From: Sipunculus nudus
Lineage: Eukaryota; Annelida; Sipuncula; Golfingiida; Sipunculidae
Assembly: GCA_026874595.1 (NCBI GenBank)
Contig: CM049309.1
Location: 23,687,033-23,751,032 of the forward strand
DNA length: 64,000 nt
Reading direction: 5' to 3'
The notes beneath the pieces are model-generated. The model was not told the DNA's origin and made no database searches. It was given only the letters and a program-made list of their open reading frames with translations. Position numbers and translations under genes: made by a program. Below, one piece after another: positions 37,176 through 47,482 of this stretch. Numbering within the stretch: the stretch's first letter is position 1; each line of letters opens with the position of its first letter.

Positions 37176-37210
37176 ATTTTCACCATGTGTGCTTGATAGG
37201 TGTGCTTGAT

Positions 37211-40200
37211 GTGTAGGTGATAAAAATGCCTGATAGCAGTATGAAAGTGGTAGCTTTCAGTGAATAATTGGATGTTTTATGTCGGATGACGTATGTATTC
37301 TTTAATTCAAGTACACCGACTTTAGAGTGGATATAAGCCCCATACTACTAAATATACAAAACGTATCCAGTCAAATCTGGTCTCAAATGATAGCTTAAAC
37401 CATACGCTTCAGTATGACATGCTATTTATGACCACTGGGTGTATACTGCTTAAGTAACAAATTCTTATAGTAACACTCACTCCTAGGAAAAACGTCAAAA
37501 GAGTGGTTATATAAATTTACTTCATACAATTTTATATGCCAAACTTATATCCAGTAAATATTCATTTCAATGATGTATATTTTATGATCAATAGGTGTTT
37601 ACCTACAATTACACTTTCTTATGCTCTCACAGGGGCAGATCTACGATTTAAGAAAGGAGGGGTGCAAGCCAGGACTGATGGCAAAACCTGTGAAAAAGGT
37701 CCTTAGGACCGGAAAAGGGGGGGGGGGGGGGTCCAGGACACAAAACGTAGTCTGAAACCTTGAAAAAGTTGTGGCGACTGGAAAAGGAGGGGGGCGGAAT
37801 TCCTCGACCCCCCCCCCCCCCCCCCCCCGCTTCTGCCTCCCCCTTTAGAAAAATACTCCATATATAGAATAAGTCAACAGATAAGTTGTTATGTCTGTAA
37901 CCGTATACAATAGGAACTGCCGCAACTGTCATCTCCAAGTTCTGTGGTAATATTGATCACTGGACTGGTATTTTGTTTGTAAGATATAGGTTGTCCTAAC
38001 TTGTGCATGCCAAAAACATATAACTCATTTAATTCCATGGCTTATTCATTGGAGATGATCAAAAGATGACTTAATAAGTATAAAGTGTGTTGAATGATTA
38101 TAAGATTTGTCTTTACTCTATTTGAACCTTGCTGATCACAAGTGATTGTATTCATACTGTTATGACCAGTACCCAGCATATTGATCCCATGACTGGTATG
38201 TCAGTGTTAGTTGTAAGTATCACCACTTATATTGACTTGAGTCAAAATAATATTTGTTTCAGTTCTTCCTACTCAAGTCGGGAAATTAAATAAAATAGCT
38301 TTTATGTGAGGGATGGACTAGAGCTGAAATGGTATTTCTTAGTTTCCCTCTCCATCATTATTCGCGAACAATGCAAAAAGATAATGTAAGACTTTGTTTT
38401 CTTGTTATGAATGACAGACTGCAGTTATCATTTGGATATATATCAAGACACAATTCATAATCGCTCGACCTTGGATGTTCAGACGTTGTGTATACAGGTT
38501 TTCTTAAACTCTTCTTAGTCGATAAGAATTAGATCACTGACCAATAAAGATTCATCTGAACATTATGACCAGTGGGGCACCAATTAAAGTTAAACATTTA
38601 AAAACAACAGAACAGGTAACAGATTATGATGTATTTAAGATACTTAAGATATTTGTCTACTTATGTAAAGTTTCACTGTTCAGCGTGAATGTTCGCTGTG
38701 TGATCAAGACTCCTTAAAGAACTGTTTGTGTAATTTTTTCACAACTAGGCACTTGTGTATTTTGAACTTTCATTTTCCAAAATAAAACTAATGTTAGTTT
38801 AAAGGGAAAATAAGCAATATCAGTTTATAAGTTCATAATCATATAAATATGCAATAGCTCTCTCGCAGAAAAACATCAAATCTGATGAGTTCTATTTTGC
38901 TTGGTTGGAAAGTAACACCGAGTGGATTATGAAATCATTTCGTCTTTTTTATTTTGGATTATCACAGACTTTTATAAGTCTGTTATATCTTACAGTTATT
39001 TTAAGCCTGGCTACCTTGCCAATTCTGGTCATAAGAAAGTTAGCACTTGCAAGGAATTATATAAGAAATTACCAGAAGAATGACAAATCAGTTATTTTCA
39101 TGTTTATTATCAGTTGTGTTTCTACTGAAATGTTTAAATAAAAAAAAAATAATATGAAAACAAAACTTTAAAAAAAAATATGTATATCCACTCTGTGATC
39201 CATAGTTACAATTATGTCCTAAGCAGGAGATGATATTCTCTTAATGACACAACCATAAACCCTATTCCTATTATAATTGTTCGGCCAATACAACAGTCAG
39301 TGATTAACATGATCTCCATCAAACTTTGGAATGACAGAGACACAAGTTGCTTTGACCGTTTAGTGAAAAGTTGCATTTTAAAGATTATAACAAAAGGATC
39401 TTAATGGCACTCTATGGTGCAAGTACATAGCCCAAGGCGAACAATGTATGTCGGTAAAGTTCGTTGACACTGGATTGCTAGGGTTTTGTTTAAAACATAA
39501 TCTCTGAACTTCTGGGTCAAAGCAGGTTAGAATTAAATAAGATTTGTTCAACTTCAACAACTTATTTTATTAATTTGGGCTAATCACTAGCATTAACTAG
39601 ACTTAGTATTAACATGATTTGCACTGACTGGTAATATAGCAAACATGTACATATTCTCGTTAAAACACTGTTTGCCCCATGGTTCAAATAAACATATGGT
39701 TTCCGTCATAGAAGCGGTATTTATTTAGAAATCTCTCTCCTGTCAGAAAGGTTAACAGTATAAAACATAGGCAACTCAGAATGAATAACTCACAGCTCTG
39801 CTTTACAATTAGTCCTGACACAAAGGCAAACAGCAATATATATCATTTATTTATGGTGTAGCCCAAGCAAAATGTTGTAGGTACATTTACTGCTCTTGCC
39901 GTGATTTTATATGTTAATTTGTCAATTTTGAAGGAAATATTTACTTGGAAATATTCCAGCAGACAACATAGCCCTCTCAGCCGATGGCTCTTTTATATTT
40001 CGTGTAAGAAAGCGAATTTGGCAAGTGCAAATACGGCGGCCTAGTTTGCACGATATCAGAAGTGACTCAGGCACCAATATAACAAAAACATACTAATAAA
40101 AATATACTGCCTAAAATGACTTGACGCCCTTTTGTTTTTTTTCAACCGGAGACATGCAAAAAACATATATTCATGTGTGACATTCGGCCTGCGGCATCCG

Positions 40201-40839
40201 AGTTTTAATCTATATATAGGCCCCCGATAGCAGCCACGTGGAATAATAGGGAGTATTGACCAATCAGGATTCGATAAGTGCTAGGGTATGCGACACAAAG
40301 TACTCAAAAACATCAACCAGGCATTAATTGTTTCTGCGGACAGTTGGAAGCAATAGGACATGAATCGGTTACCTGAAGAACGGAATAGCACCTTCTGTGA
40401 CGCCCAAATCCACAAATTTTAGTTGGGTGCCAGACATATTTTTTTTCAGCTAAATGACTTCAGACTTCATTTATAACTTCACAAAACCAAACTGGTCACG
40501 CTTAGTCTTATCAAAAATTCACCTTTTGTTTTTTTTAAATAAATTAGCTAAAATTATACAAATTGCTATGATACAGGGTGAGGAAAGTAATCATATCTTT
40601 AGAATTTGGAAAGCTATATACATAAATGACACACCAGATGAAAGCTATAAATGTCTGCTATCAACTGACATCAAACTTGTTAAAAAACAGGCATTATCTA
40701 AGATGTAATAACTGAATATTATAAATACAACAGTGCTCGGCAAATTGCAGTTTCGGTGCAAGTACATTTCAAAACAGGCTGATATTTCACAGAAAGCTAC
40801 CACTTTTATACTGATATCAGGCATTTTTATTATCTACAC
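37211..40839. mobile_element. 3.6-kb DNA element with ~54-bp TIRs, no transposase seen
   Basis: The left end (from 37211, gtgtaggtgataaaaatgcc onward) and the right end (to 40839) are inverted copies over about 54 bp with a few mismatches. They include the core aaagctaccactttt(a/c)atact. The gypsy integrase reads on either side, so this is an insertion. I could not find a clear target duplication. The interior carries G and C homopolymers (37718-37730, 37808-37828) and only short open frames: 38905-39141, which has one strongly hydrophobic segment, and 40454-40708. Neither resembles a transposase. It is non-autonomous or too decayed. Confidence 0.7.
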
Positions 40840-41160
40840 GCATACACCTTTAAAAAAACCTTGATAGCAATTGTCACCTGGTTGGTTCCGGAACCCTCTG
40901 GCTGATGTACTTCGATGACGACCAACATTAAATAGAAAGGAGTATAACTGGTTGCGTCATTTTTCGTACAATTATAGGCATGGGTTAGAGCAATAACGTA
41001 TTCTTTCCAGTTTCTCTTTTTCTCTTCCTCAAGAGTACCCAACATTTACCCAATTAAACCTTTCGGTTTGCCCATCGGATGGTACGGTGTACACCGTGAT
41101 TTATAGATACCAGCTAGTCTGCATAGTTCTTTGATGATATTAGATTCAAATAGATCTACT
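40840..41160 (-). pseudogene. Gypsy integrase core, distal half
   Basis: The minus strand reads FESNIIKELCRLAGI, then a TPYHPMG phrase (usual HPQGN-type motif), followed after a frame change by LEEEKKRNWKEYV and ALTHAYNCTKN, where the catalytic Glu-containing part of the DDE core lies. A frame break near 41046 separates the two halves. Confidence 0.75.
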
Positions 41161-42415
41161 CCGGAACTGTCCACTAATGAGGGCCATCTGGCAAGTCCAG
41201 CCTGTTGGTGGTACAAAAGTGCTCGCTCCAGCACTCCCTGGTCATATTATATAGCATTTACTCTGTGTATAAAAGTCAGCTATATTCTGTGTAATGGCCT
41301 CTTTTTCGACTTTATTTAACAGAATGATTGAAGGAATTCCTGGATTATCTGTAAACAGATGGATTGATTCTGTTTGTTGGCAAAGCAGCATATCAAACTA
41401 GAGGATAACTACATGTCTGTTTATTTAAAAAACAGGGCTGTGAGTCATGTTTTCATGGCTAGTGTACCTTAAGCTACAAAAATTGTCTAAACCATGTTGA
41501 AACCTCTTTAAAATTACAATTTATATTTTAAAGCTGCCAATCATGTTGATATAAACCAGATAGTTCTTTAACCTCAGGGTGAGGTCTAACCTCACGGGGA
41601 GAGGAGCCAACACATTAGGAACCACCCCATCAGAGATTGAGTTACAACTGAATATTTTACATTAAATATATTTTACATTTGGTACCAATTTTTGACCCTA
41701 AGTAATCACTGGTGTATAGTCCTTATTAATATTTTTAGTCATTGTCAATCAGTAGAAAATGGAACTTAGCTGTTTCATAAATGTGGAAATCTTCAGTAAA
41801 TGTTAAATTTATTTTTCACTATGACTTAGTGCAACAATTTATTAATATTACTTCATCATGTGGATTTTTATTTTTATCTTAATTTATGCCTATGCCTTAT
41901 CTTATTCTCTTAATCTGTTTAATGTTTGCAATACTTTTACAACCAGTAGTTAACGATCCAGTGATAAAAGCTCGAAGTGTTAGGTAAATAATCCAAGTCA
42001 TTATGTTTGAAAGATATAAATGATATTTTCCGAAATACTGTCATTCATTCAAATAACACCCTAATTGATAGATAAACAAATTAAGTTAAAAATTAGGCAT
42101 GGTATAAACACTGTCTCAGTCTTAATTTTAATCAAGAGGTGATTGACACATGTATCCTGTCTGATCTATTTCTGCTGTAATCTCAATTTGGGATTTTAAT
42201 AAATCTTATGGCATCTATGTGTGGCTTCAGTAGCTGCCAATGTTATCCATCTAGCAGCATTTAATTCTAATTATCAATGGTCATTTACAGGTATTTCTAA
42301 GAGATAAGGATTATACACACAGCCCTATGTCCAGCCTACTGCCGGAGTCACAGCCTCTGGCTACTAGACACTGTTTGTACCACCTGCAGGCCTATGGTCA
42401 GCTTCACAGAGTTCC
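41161..42415. mobile_element. ~1.25-kb insertion with imperfect inverted ends
   Basis: The segment separates the two halves of the integrase core: the DQG box near 42430 and FESN near 41150. Its ends share inverted blocks CCGGAACT and GGTGGTACAAA plus AGTG, with indels between them. No coding capacity. The limits are approximate and no target duplication was verified. Confidence 0.45.
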
Positions 42416-42419
42416 GGAT

Positions 42420-42854
42420 AAGGTCAATTGACTGCCCTGATCACTGCGGGCTGGGAAGCCAAAGCGTTGGACAAAGGTGTCAAAGAGTACTTTAGCTGTG
42501 GATTTTGCCGTGGTATTGCGACAAGGAACTGCCATAGCGTAGCGGGTGAAATTATCGGTCATGACCAGAATGTTTTCAACTCCACCTTTAGATGGCTCAA
42601 GGCTAAGATAATCAAAACATGGGAGTTACATTGGTTGTGTGGATGTTATCGGCATCAATGGAGCTTTTTTCTGAAGGGGACTTCCGCCTTATACAACGAG
42701 GACAATTTTTAATGTATGAATCTATGTCTTTAGACATTTTCGGCCAGTAATGTCGGTCATGGGCAAGATGGAGAGACCGATTACTACCAAGATTCCCAAC
42801 ATCGTCATGAATACCAGACAAAGCAACTTTACGTAGACTGCTATGTATAACCAT
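42420..42854 (-). pseudogene. Gypsy integrase zinc-binding domain and proximal core
   Basis: The minus strand shows a His-His-Cys-Cys module. The His phrase is SGIHDDVGNLG (the second conserved His is Asn here), then HYWPKM and NCPRCIRRK carry the Cys pair. After a stop at 42612 and a frame change, the first catalytic Asp region follows (VMTDNFTRYAMAV), then FGFPARSDQG with the second Asp. The sequence then breaks at the 41161-42415 insertion. Confidence 0.75.
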
Positions 42855-43209
42855 TTGATGTTGAGTTTTGCCATTCAGTGTTCGTTTTCGAATAGTATTT
42901 CATCTCGTAGTACAAGACTTATTTATTCGTCTGAAAAGAATTATTTGAGCAGGATGAGTCAGGTCTCTCTTGTTTACGACGTTATTGTCTCTAAATAGAA
43001 AACGGAATGGTTTCAGATTCGAATCCAGAATTGTTTCTTAGCTACGTCTTATCGTGTCTGTCCAAGGATATCGATAGGATCACTTGATGGAACAGCATTG
43101 GATTGGTCATAAGTAAGACTACATATTACAGGTGATGGTATGGTCACTGATTGACAATCAGCTTTTACTACGTCATTGGTAATACAGTGATGGTTTTTGT
43201 TTTGTTTTT

Positions 43210-43562
43210 CTGCTAGCATTCAAGGAATTCTTGAAAGTGCATCGGCATCGATGTTGTGTTTTCCGGCTTTATATTGAATGTTTAAGTCGTAGTCGTAATT
43301 AACCAATCCCGATACCCATCTTTGACCTGTTGCATCTAATTTTGCTGAGGACATGATGTAGGTTAGAGGGTTGTTATCTGTGAACACTGTGAACCGTGAT
43401 CCATAAAAATATTCTTTTAAATTTGTCGGTTACACACCACTTCAAAGCTAAGAACTCTAACTTTTGGATAGGGTACCGAGACTCGGATGGAGTTAGGCTA
43501 CGGCTAGCATAAGCTATCGGTCTTTTCTTGCCATCCTGCTCCTGGTACAGAATAGCAGACAT
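43210..43562 (-). pseudogene. Gypsy RNase H remnant
   Basis: The phrase SAILYQEQDGKKRPIAYASR and then SESRYPIQKLEFLALKWCV match the start of the RNase H domain, with the catalytic Glu in the LEFLA helix. After a frame change, NPLTYIM and AGKHNIDADALSRIP match its end and the connection to integrase. Confidence 0.8.
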
Positions 43563-43943
43563 TCCACCAAAATTTGCATCTGTGTGAAAAATAAACGGAC
43601 GAAAGAAATCTGCAAACGCTAGTACAGGAGCAGAGGATAGCGGTCATATTAATTTATCAAATGCTTCTTGATGTTGTTGCGACCAGTTAAATATTGGTTG
43701 GGATGGGAATTCTGTTTGGAACGATTGCTGAATTTTGTTTTATTCTGAATATCGTGACCTTTTAGTACGTCATGTAATGGTTTTTGCGATTTTTGCAAAT
43801 CCAGGGACAAATCTACGATAGAAACTCGCAAAGCCTAAGAAACGGCGTACATCACTGACACATTTAGGTACAGGCCATTCTTTGAGGGCATTTATTTTAC
43901 TCTGGTCAGTTTGTATACCTTCTTTTGAGACTATTTGTCCTAG

Positions 43944-44701
43944 CTACTTGACTTTGTTCTGCCTTATCTGGCACTTTGATGGTTTTAGTTTTAAGCCTGC
44001 ATCATACAGGCGCTGAAAGATGTTAGAAAGATTGAGGTGTTTTTCAAAAGCGGTAGAAAAAACGATTATGTCCTGAAGATAGAGCAGACATTCTTTTAAA
44101 TGGAGGTCTCCCATGGTCTTTTGCTTTAATCTTTGGAATGAGGCTGGCGCGCTCACCAACCGAACGGCATGGTTTCCCATCGATAAAAACCGATGGAACC
44201 TAATGTAAATGCTGTTATATCTTTATTCTCATCTGCTAACCCAACGTGCCAGTAACCGGACTTCAAATCTAGAGAGGAAAAGTAACGAGCGCCAATTAAA
44301 GAATCTAAGGTTTCATCGATTCGTGGCAAGGAATGAGCCTCTCTGACAGTTCTGCTATTTAGGGTTCTATAATCAATACAGAACCGACGAGTCCCGTCAC
44401 TTTTTCTGACAAGGACCACTGGACTAGCAAACGGACTTCTGCTCTCCTTTATTACTTTTGACTCTAGCATCTCTCTCAGATGTTGTTTTACCTCATCATA
44501 TAATTGTGGAGGGATACGACGATACCGCTTCCTAAATGGTTCGTTGTTAGTTAACACAACACGGTGTTTTTCTACACTGGTGTGTCCAAGATCTGTATTA
44601 CTTAAGGAAAGTATATGTTTCCATTTAAGCAACAGTTTTTGTAGTAGGTTAGATTCAAATTGTGACAAATCTTGACCGAAATTGAACATGTTTATGATCA
44701 T
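43944..44701 (-). pseudogene. Gypsy reverse transcriptase, catalytic box mutated
   Basis: Recognisable blocks in order are FASPVVLVRKSDG, FCIDYRTLN, LDLKSGYWHV, then a frame change at METMPFG (about 44165), SAPASFQRL, and CLLYLQDIIVFS. The last should contain the YLDD or YVDD catalytic pair. Here the first Asp is Gln (cag codon near 44085). That substitution alone would abolish polymerisation. The thumb region continues in broken form to about 43650. Confidence 0.9.
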
Positions 44702-45056
44702 CAGTTGGGTTTGAAGGTTGTGTAATTTGGTTTACGAGGGTAGCTTCCTGTATGTTACCGACAATTACTTTTGCTGATATAGGGATGCAATGTGTTGTTA
44801 TGTTTCTAACCTGTACTGGAATTATGTTACATGTACCTATGGACAAATCAAGTTCTTTGACACAAGGAAGAAGAATCAATCCAGTTGGGAACCAGTGGAG
44901 TACATTCACATCAATTATAACAAGAGTTTCGCCTGTTGTACAACCTCTAGTAAAACCATTTATAGTAATATCACTTTGAGCAGGTATTACTGTAGACTTG
45001 GTGGATAATACATGAACACATTTTTTAGTGATTTCTGTTCCCTTTTCGTCATACAT
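44655..45056 (-). pseudogene. Linker between gypsy protease and reverse transcriptase
   Basis: The open frame on the minus strand has a beta-rich pattern (STVIPAQSDITINGF, then NIIPVQVRNIT), which commonly precedes the reverse transcriptase in gypsy-type polyproteins. It overlaps the start of the RT frame by about 47 bases in a different frame. It has no catalytic motif of its own. Confidence 0.6.
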
Positions 45057-45101
45057 TTAATTGCAATCTTCCACGGTTCTGACATGTGGACCAGCATTTT
45101 T

Positions 45102-45755
45102 CTATAGAAAATTTAAACATGAGTTTAGCACGTCCGTACCAATTAAAAATGGAACATTGGAATTGAAATGTGTATTTTTCATCACCAATACTGGCACAGG
45201 AAATGTTTCAGGATAAATATCAGAAATCTTTAGGTCAACAGGGACGATACAACAATAGTCTACCTGTTGGCCGTCTAGTTGCCGGAGATCCATTATCTCC
45301 TCCACAGGGACTAAGTCTGAGGGGTTGAAGTGTTTTTCATAAAACCACTCAGCGACAGTAGCGACTTGGGAACCTGTATCTAAAAGACCTTGGCAGTTAA
45401 TACCATCTGCAATCATGTAAACAGCCTGAGTTTCACCTACTGGAGGGACATTCTGGGTACATACATTTGTTGTGGGAATCGTATTATCTGAACCCGTGTC
45501 CTCCCACGACTGATCACGGGTGACTCTAGTTTTTTTTAGGATTTTACCGTATTTGTCTCGTTTAGCATTACATTTGTCAACAGTAAGTGTGTTACGATGG
45601 CAAGGAGAGCAAACGATTTCGTCCGAGACAGTATTACTATTACGAACGACAACCTGAGCACGTGATGGTTCATTCGCTTTGGACGTCTGAGATCGTTCAA
45701 GTTTTGATATGCGATTCTCTGGGGTAGACAGTATGTTATTTGTCTGCTCCAGCAC
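45102..45755 (-). pseudogene. Gypsy aspartic protease region
   Basis: Residues about 122-132 of this open frame read CQGLLDTGSQVATV, the D-T/S-G catalytic loop of a retropepsin. A flap-like region and a FLIGTDVLNSCL motif near the end complete the fold. The N-terminal part has one CSPCHRN-type Cys pair that may be the remains of a zinc knuckle, but I cannot see a full CCHC box. It is open for 217 codons, the best-kept frame of the element. Confidence 0.8.
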
Positions 45756-45828
45756 AGAGCTCTAAGAAGACAAAGTTGTAACCGCTTGTCGAGAAATTTG
45801 ATTGGACGATGTAACCTTCACCTGTGAA

Positions 45829-46824
45829 CTATGTGCAACTTCGGACTCTTAAGGCCCGGGCGGCTGCAAACAGTTCATCTTGTTCTTCCTCATTATCATA
45901 CCTATGACGCAAGGCTTCTTTAATATATTTGGAATACAGTCCATTCAAGAACCTAGAGCGAAGCATTCTCTCATATTCCCTACGAGGAATAGGGTTTCTC
46001 TGGTTTATGAGGTCTAACTGTCTATTAAGCCTGCAGCTCCAGTTAATTATATCCTCTTTAGCATCATGTTTACAACAGTGGAACTGCTGTATTAGTACCT
46101 CTGTGGGGGAGCACATTTATGAAGTACCTGTCAAATTTATTTAATATATCTGTAGGAGTGGATTCATCAGGCATATGTAATAGAAAATTACCTGCTGTGC
46201 CCCTAACAGACTGGTGAATCACTAACAATATCTGAGAATCTGGTGTTACGCCAGCTTTTATCATAGACTTGAGATGGGAGCGCCATTGTTCGTAGCTACC
46301 TGTATTATCATGATTCTTTGAAAAGGAGGGAAGCTTTGGAGATATTACACCGTAACCAGTTGCCCAAGATGGCACATGAATGGCATCACCCCTTCTGTGT
46401 TTAAACTCTAATATCATTTGATTTACCTCGAAATCTGAAAGAAAACCGAGCTTTCTTACTATCTCTGACATACGTCTGCCTGAAATGAAGATGGATTTAA
46501 CGAATCGAGCATTTTTTCGTGAATCAGATGAGACACCTCAGTTATGGAGGAAACCCCAACATATTCAAGAGAGATTTTGATACTGGAATCCCTTTGTAAA
46601 GAGCAACCTGATAGCTTATCTATTGCCTGTTTGGTGGAGTCTGTATATTCCAAAACTACAAACCCACGGCCAGTGCATCCACCAGTATGTGCTTCTCAAA
46701 CAAACAAAACATGTGTGGTAGTTTCAAATTGCGAAAACTGCTCATTAATCTCAGGTTCGTTAATATCAAAAGGTAGTCCATGTATGGAGACGACCCGTGT
46801 TTTGTCAACTGATTTAACCTCCAT
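45829..46824 (-). pseudogene. Gypsy gag with N-terminal RRM-like domain
   Basis: Starting at an ATG at 46824 on the minus strand, the first ~85 codons form an RRM-like pattern: RVVSIHGLPF resembles RNP2 and GRGFVVLEY resembles RNP1, with a DINEPEINEQF helix between them. One in-frame TGA (near 46697) interrupts it. After frame breaks, a capsid-like segment follows with a SYEQWRSHLKSMIKAG helix and SVRGTAGNFLLHMP, continuing in 46116-45829 with RLNRQLDLINQR. This order (RRM-like, then capsid with a W-centred helix) recalls vertebrate PNMA proteins, which derive from Ty3-type elements. The resemblance is by eye. Confidence 0.6.
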
Positions 46825-47482
46825 CTCTTTTTAATGCAAATGTATGAATAGATGGGATGAAAAGTGGTCTTTGGAGACAATGACTGACAGAATTAATGAT
46901 ATTAACTGTCCCAGGTCGTCCTACGATGGTCAAATACTGGCGGGGCCATGTATTTAGTGTTATATTAATATCCTAAAATATCCTAGTTGTACCGGTTCAA
47001 TCCTCACAAGGATAAAGTTCACGCAAGATGGCCCGCCCTTTGTAGGCATCCATGAGAAACTGAATTTTAAAGTTAAGATCTATTGTCGGAGACAGGTCAA
47101 TTTAGTGTTCAGCATCATATCAAGCCCATATTATCTACATTTATTTGGCTTATCAATCATTTCTTTATGAAAATGTGAAAACCGATATCTTTCCTTGAAT
47201 GATATAGTAAAAGGGTCGCCCGGTGGATTTCCAGGGAATGATGCTATATTTTGCTGTCTCATTTAGCCATACAAGCAGCAGAGTGCTTAGTTGCATCGAC
47301 CGACCGAGTTGTTCTGAATGAAGAATCCTTCCAGCACTCGTGCCCACGAGAGTCTGACGTCAGTTGGCCAAGTAAAATGTAACCTGTTCTAACCTAAACA
47401 ATATGTTTACTCCCTTATTTAACATAAGTTAACGACGTGCATTGTAAAATAGAATAGTCTTCATTTTATTTCATTGTTGCAG
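46825..47482. other. End of intron 1
   Basis: This stretch lies between the gypsy gag start and exon 2. I expected a 5' LTR and primer-binding site here but recognise neither. It ends in a good polypyrimidine-AG acceptor at 47482. Confidence 0.5.

Larger units (their letters stand above)
35611..46824 (-). mobile_element. Decayed Ty3/gypsy-type retrotransposon with nested insertions
   Basis: Read on the minus strand, the element runs gag (46824-45830), protease (45755-45102), reverse transcriptase (44701-43944), RNase H (43562-43210), integrase (42854-36839 in pieces), polypurine tract (35890-35880) and the start of a 3' LTR. Protease-RT-RNase H-integrase is the Ty3/gypsy order. A TIR element (about 41161-42415) splits the integrase core. 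A second, 3.6-kb TIR element (37211-40839) splits it again. Solo LTR D cuts the 3' LTR. Frameshifts and stops occur in every domain. No 5' LTR is recognisable between 46825 and the splice acceptor at 47482. The element cannot be autonomous. Confidence 0.85.
17355..47482 (+). other. Intron 1 of the receptor gene (30.1 kb)
   Basis: The donor gtgagt is at 17355 and the acceptor tttcattgttgcag ends at 47482. Phase is 2 (two bases of the Gly codon on the left, one on the right). The PstS-like domain is continuous across the join, which strongly supports the intron. It is filled with mobile elements of both orientations, described separately. Confidence 0.85.

Noticed and set aside
37648-37938. Gly/Pro-rich minus frame near 37.7 kb
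   Set aside because: It is created by G and C homopolymers inside the 3.6-kb TIR element.
46985-47010. ggttcaatcctcacaaggat, resembling a tRNA B box or a primer-binding site
   Set aside because: No A box or cloverleaf is present, and no adjacent 5' LTR end could be found for the gypsy element.
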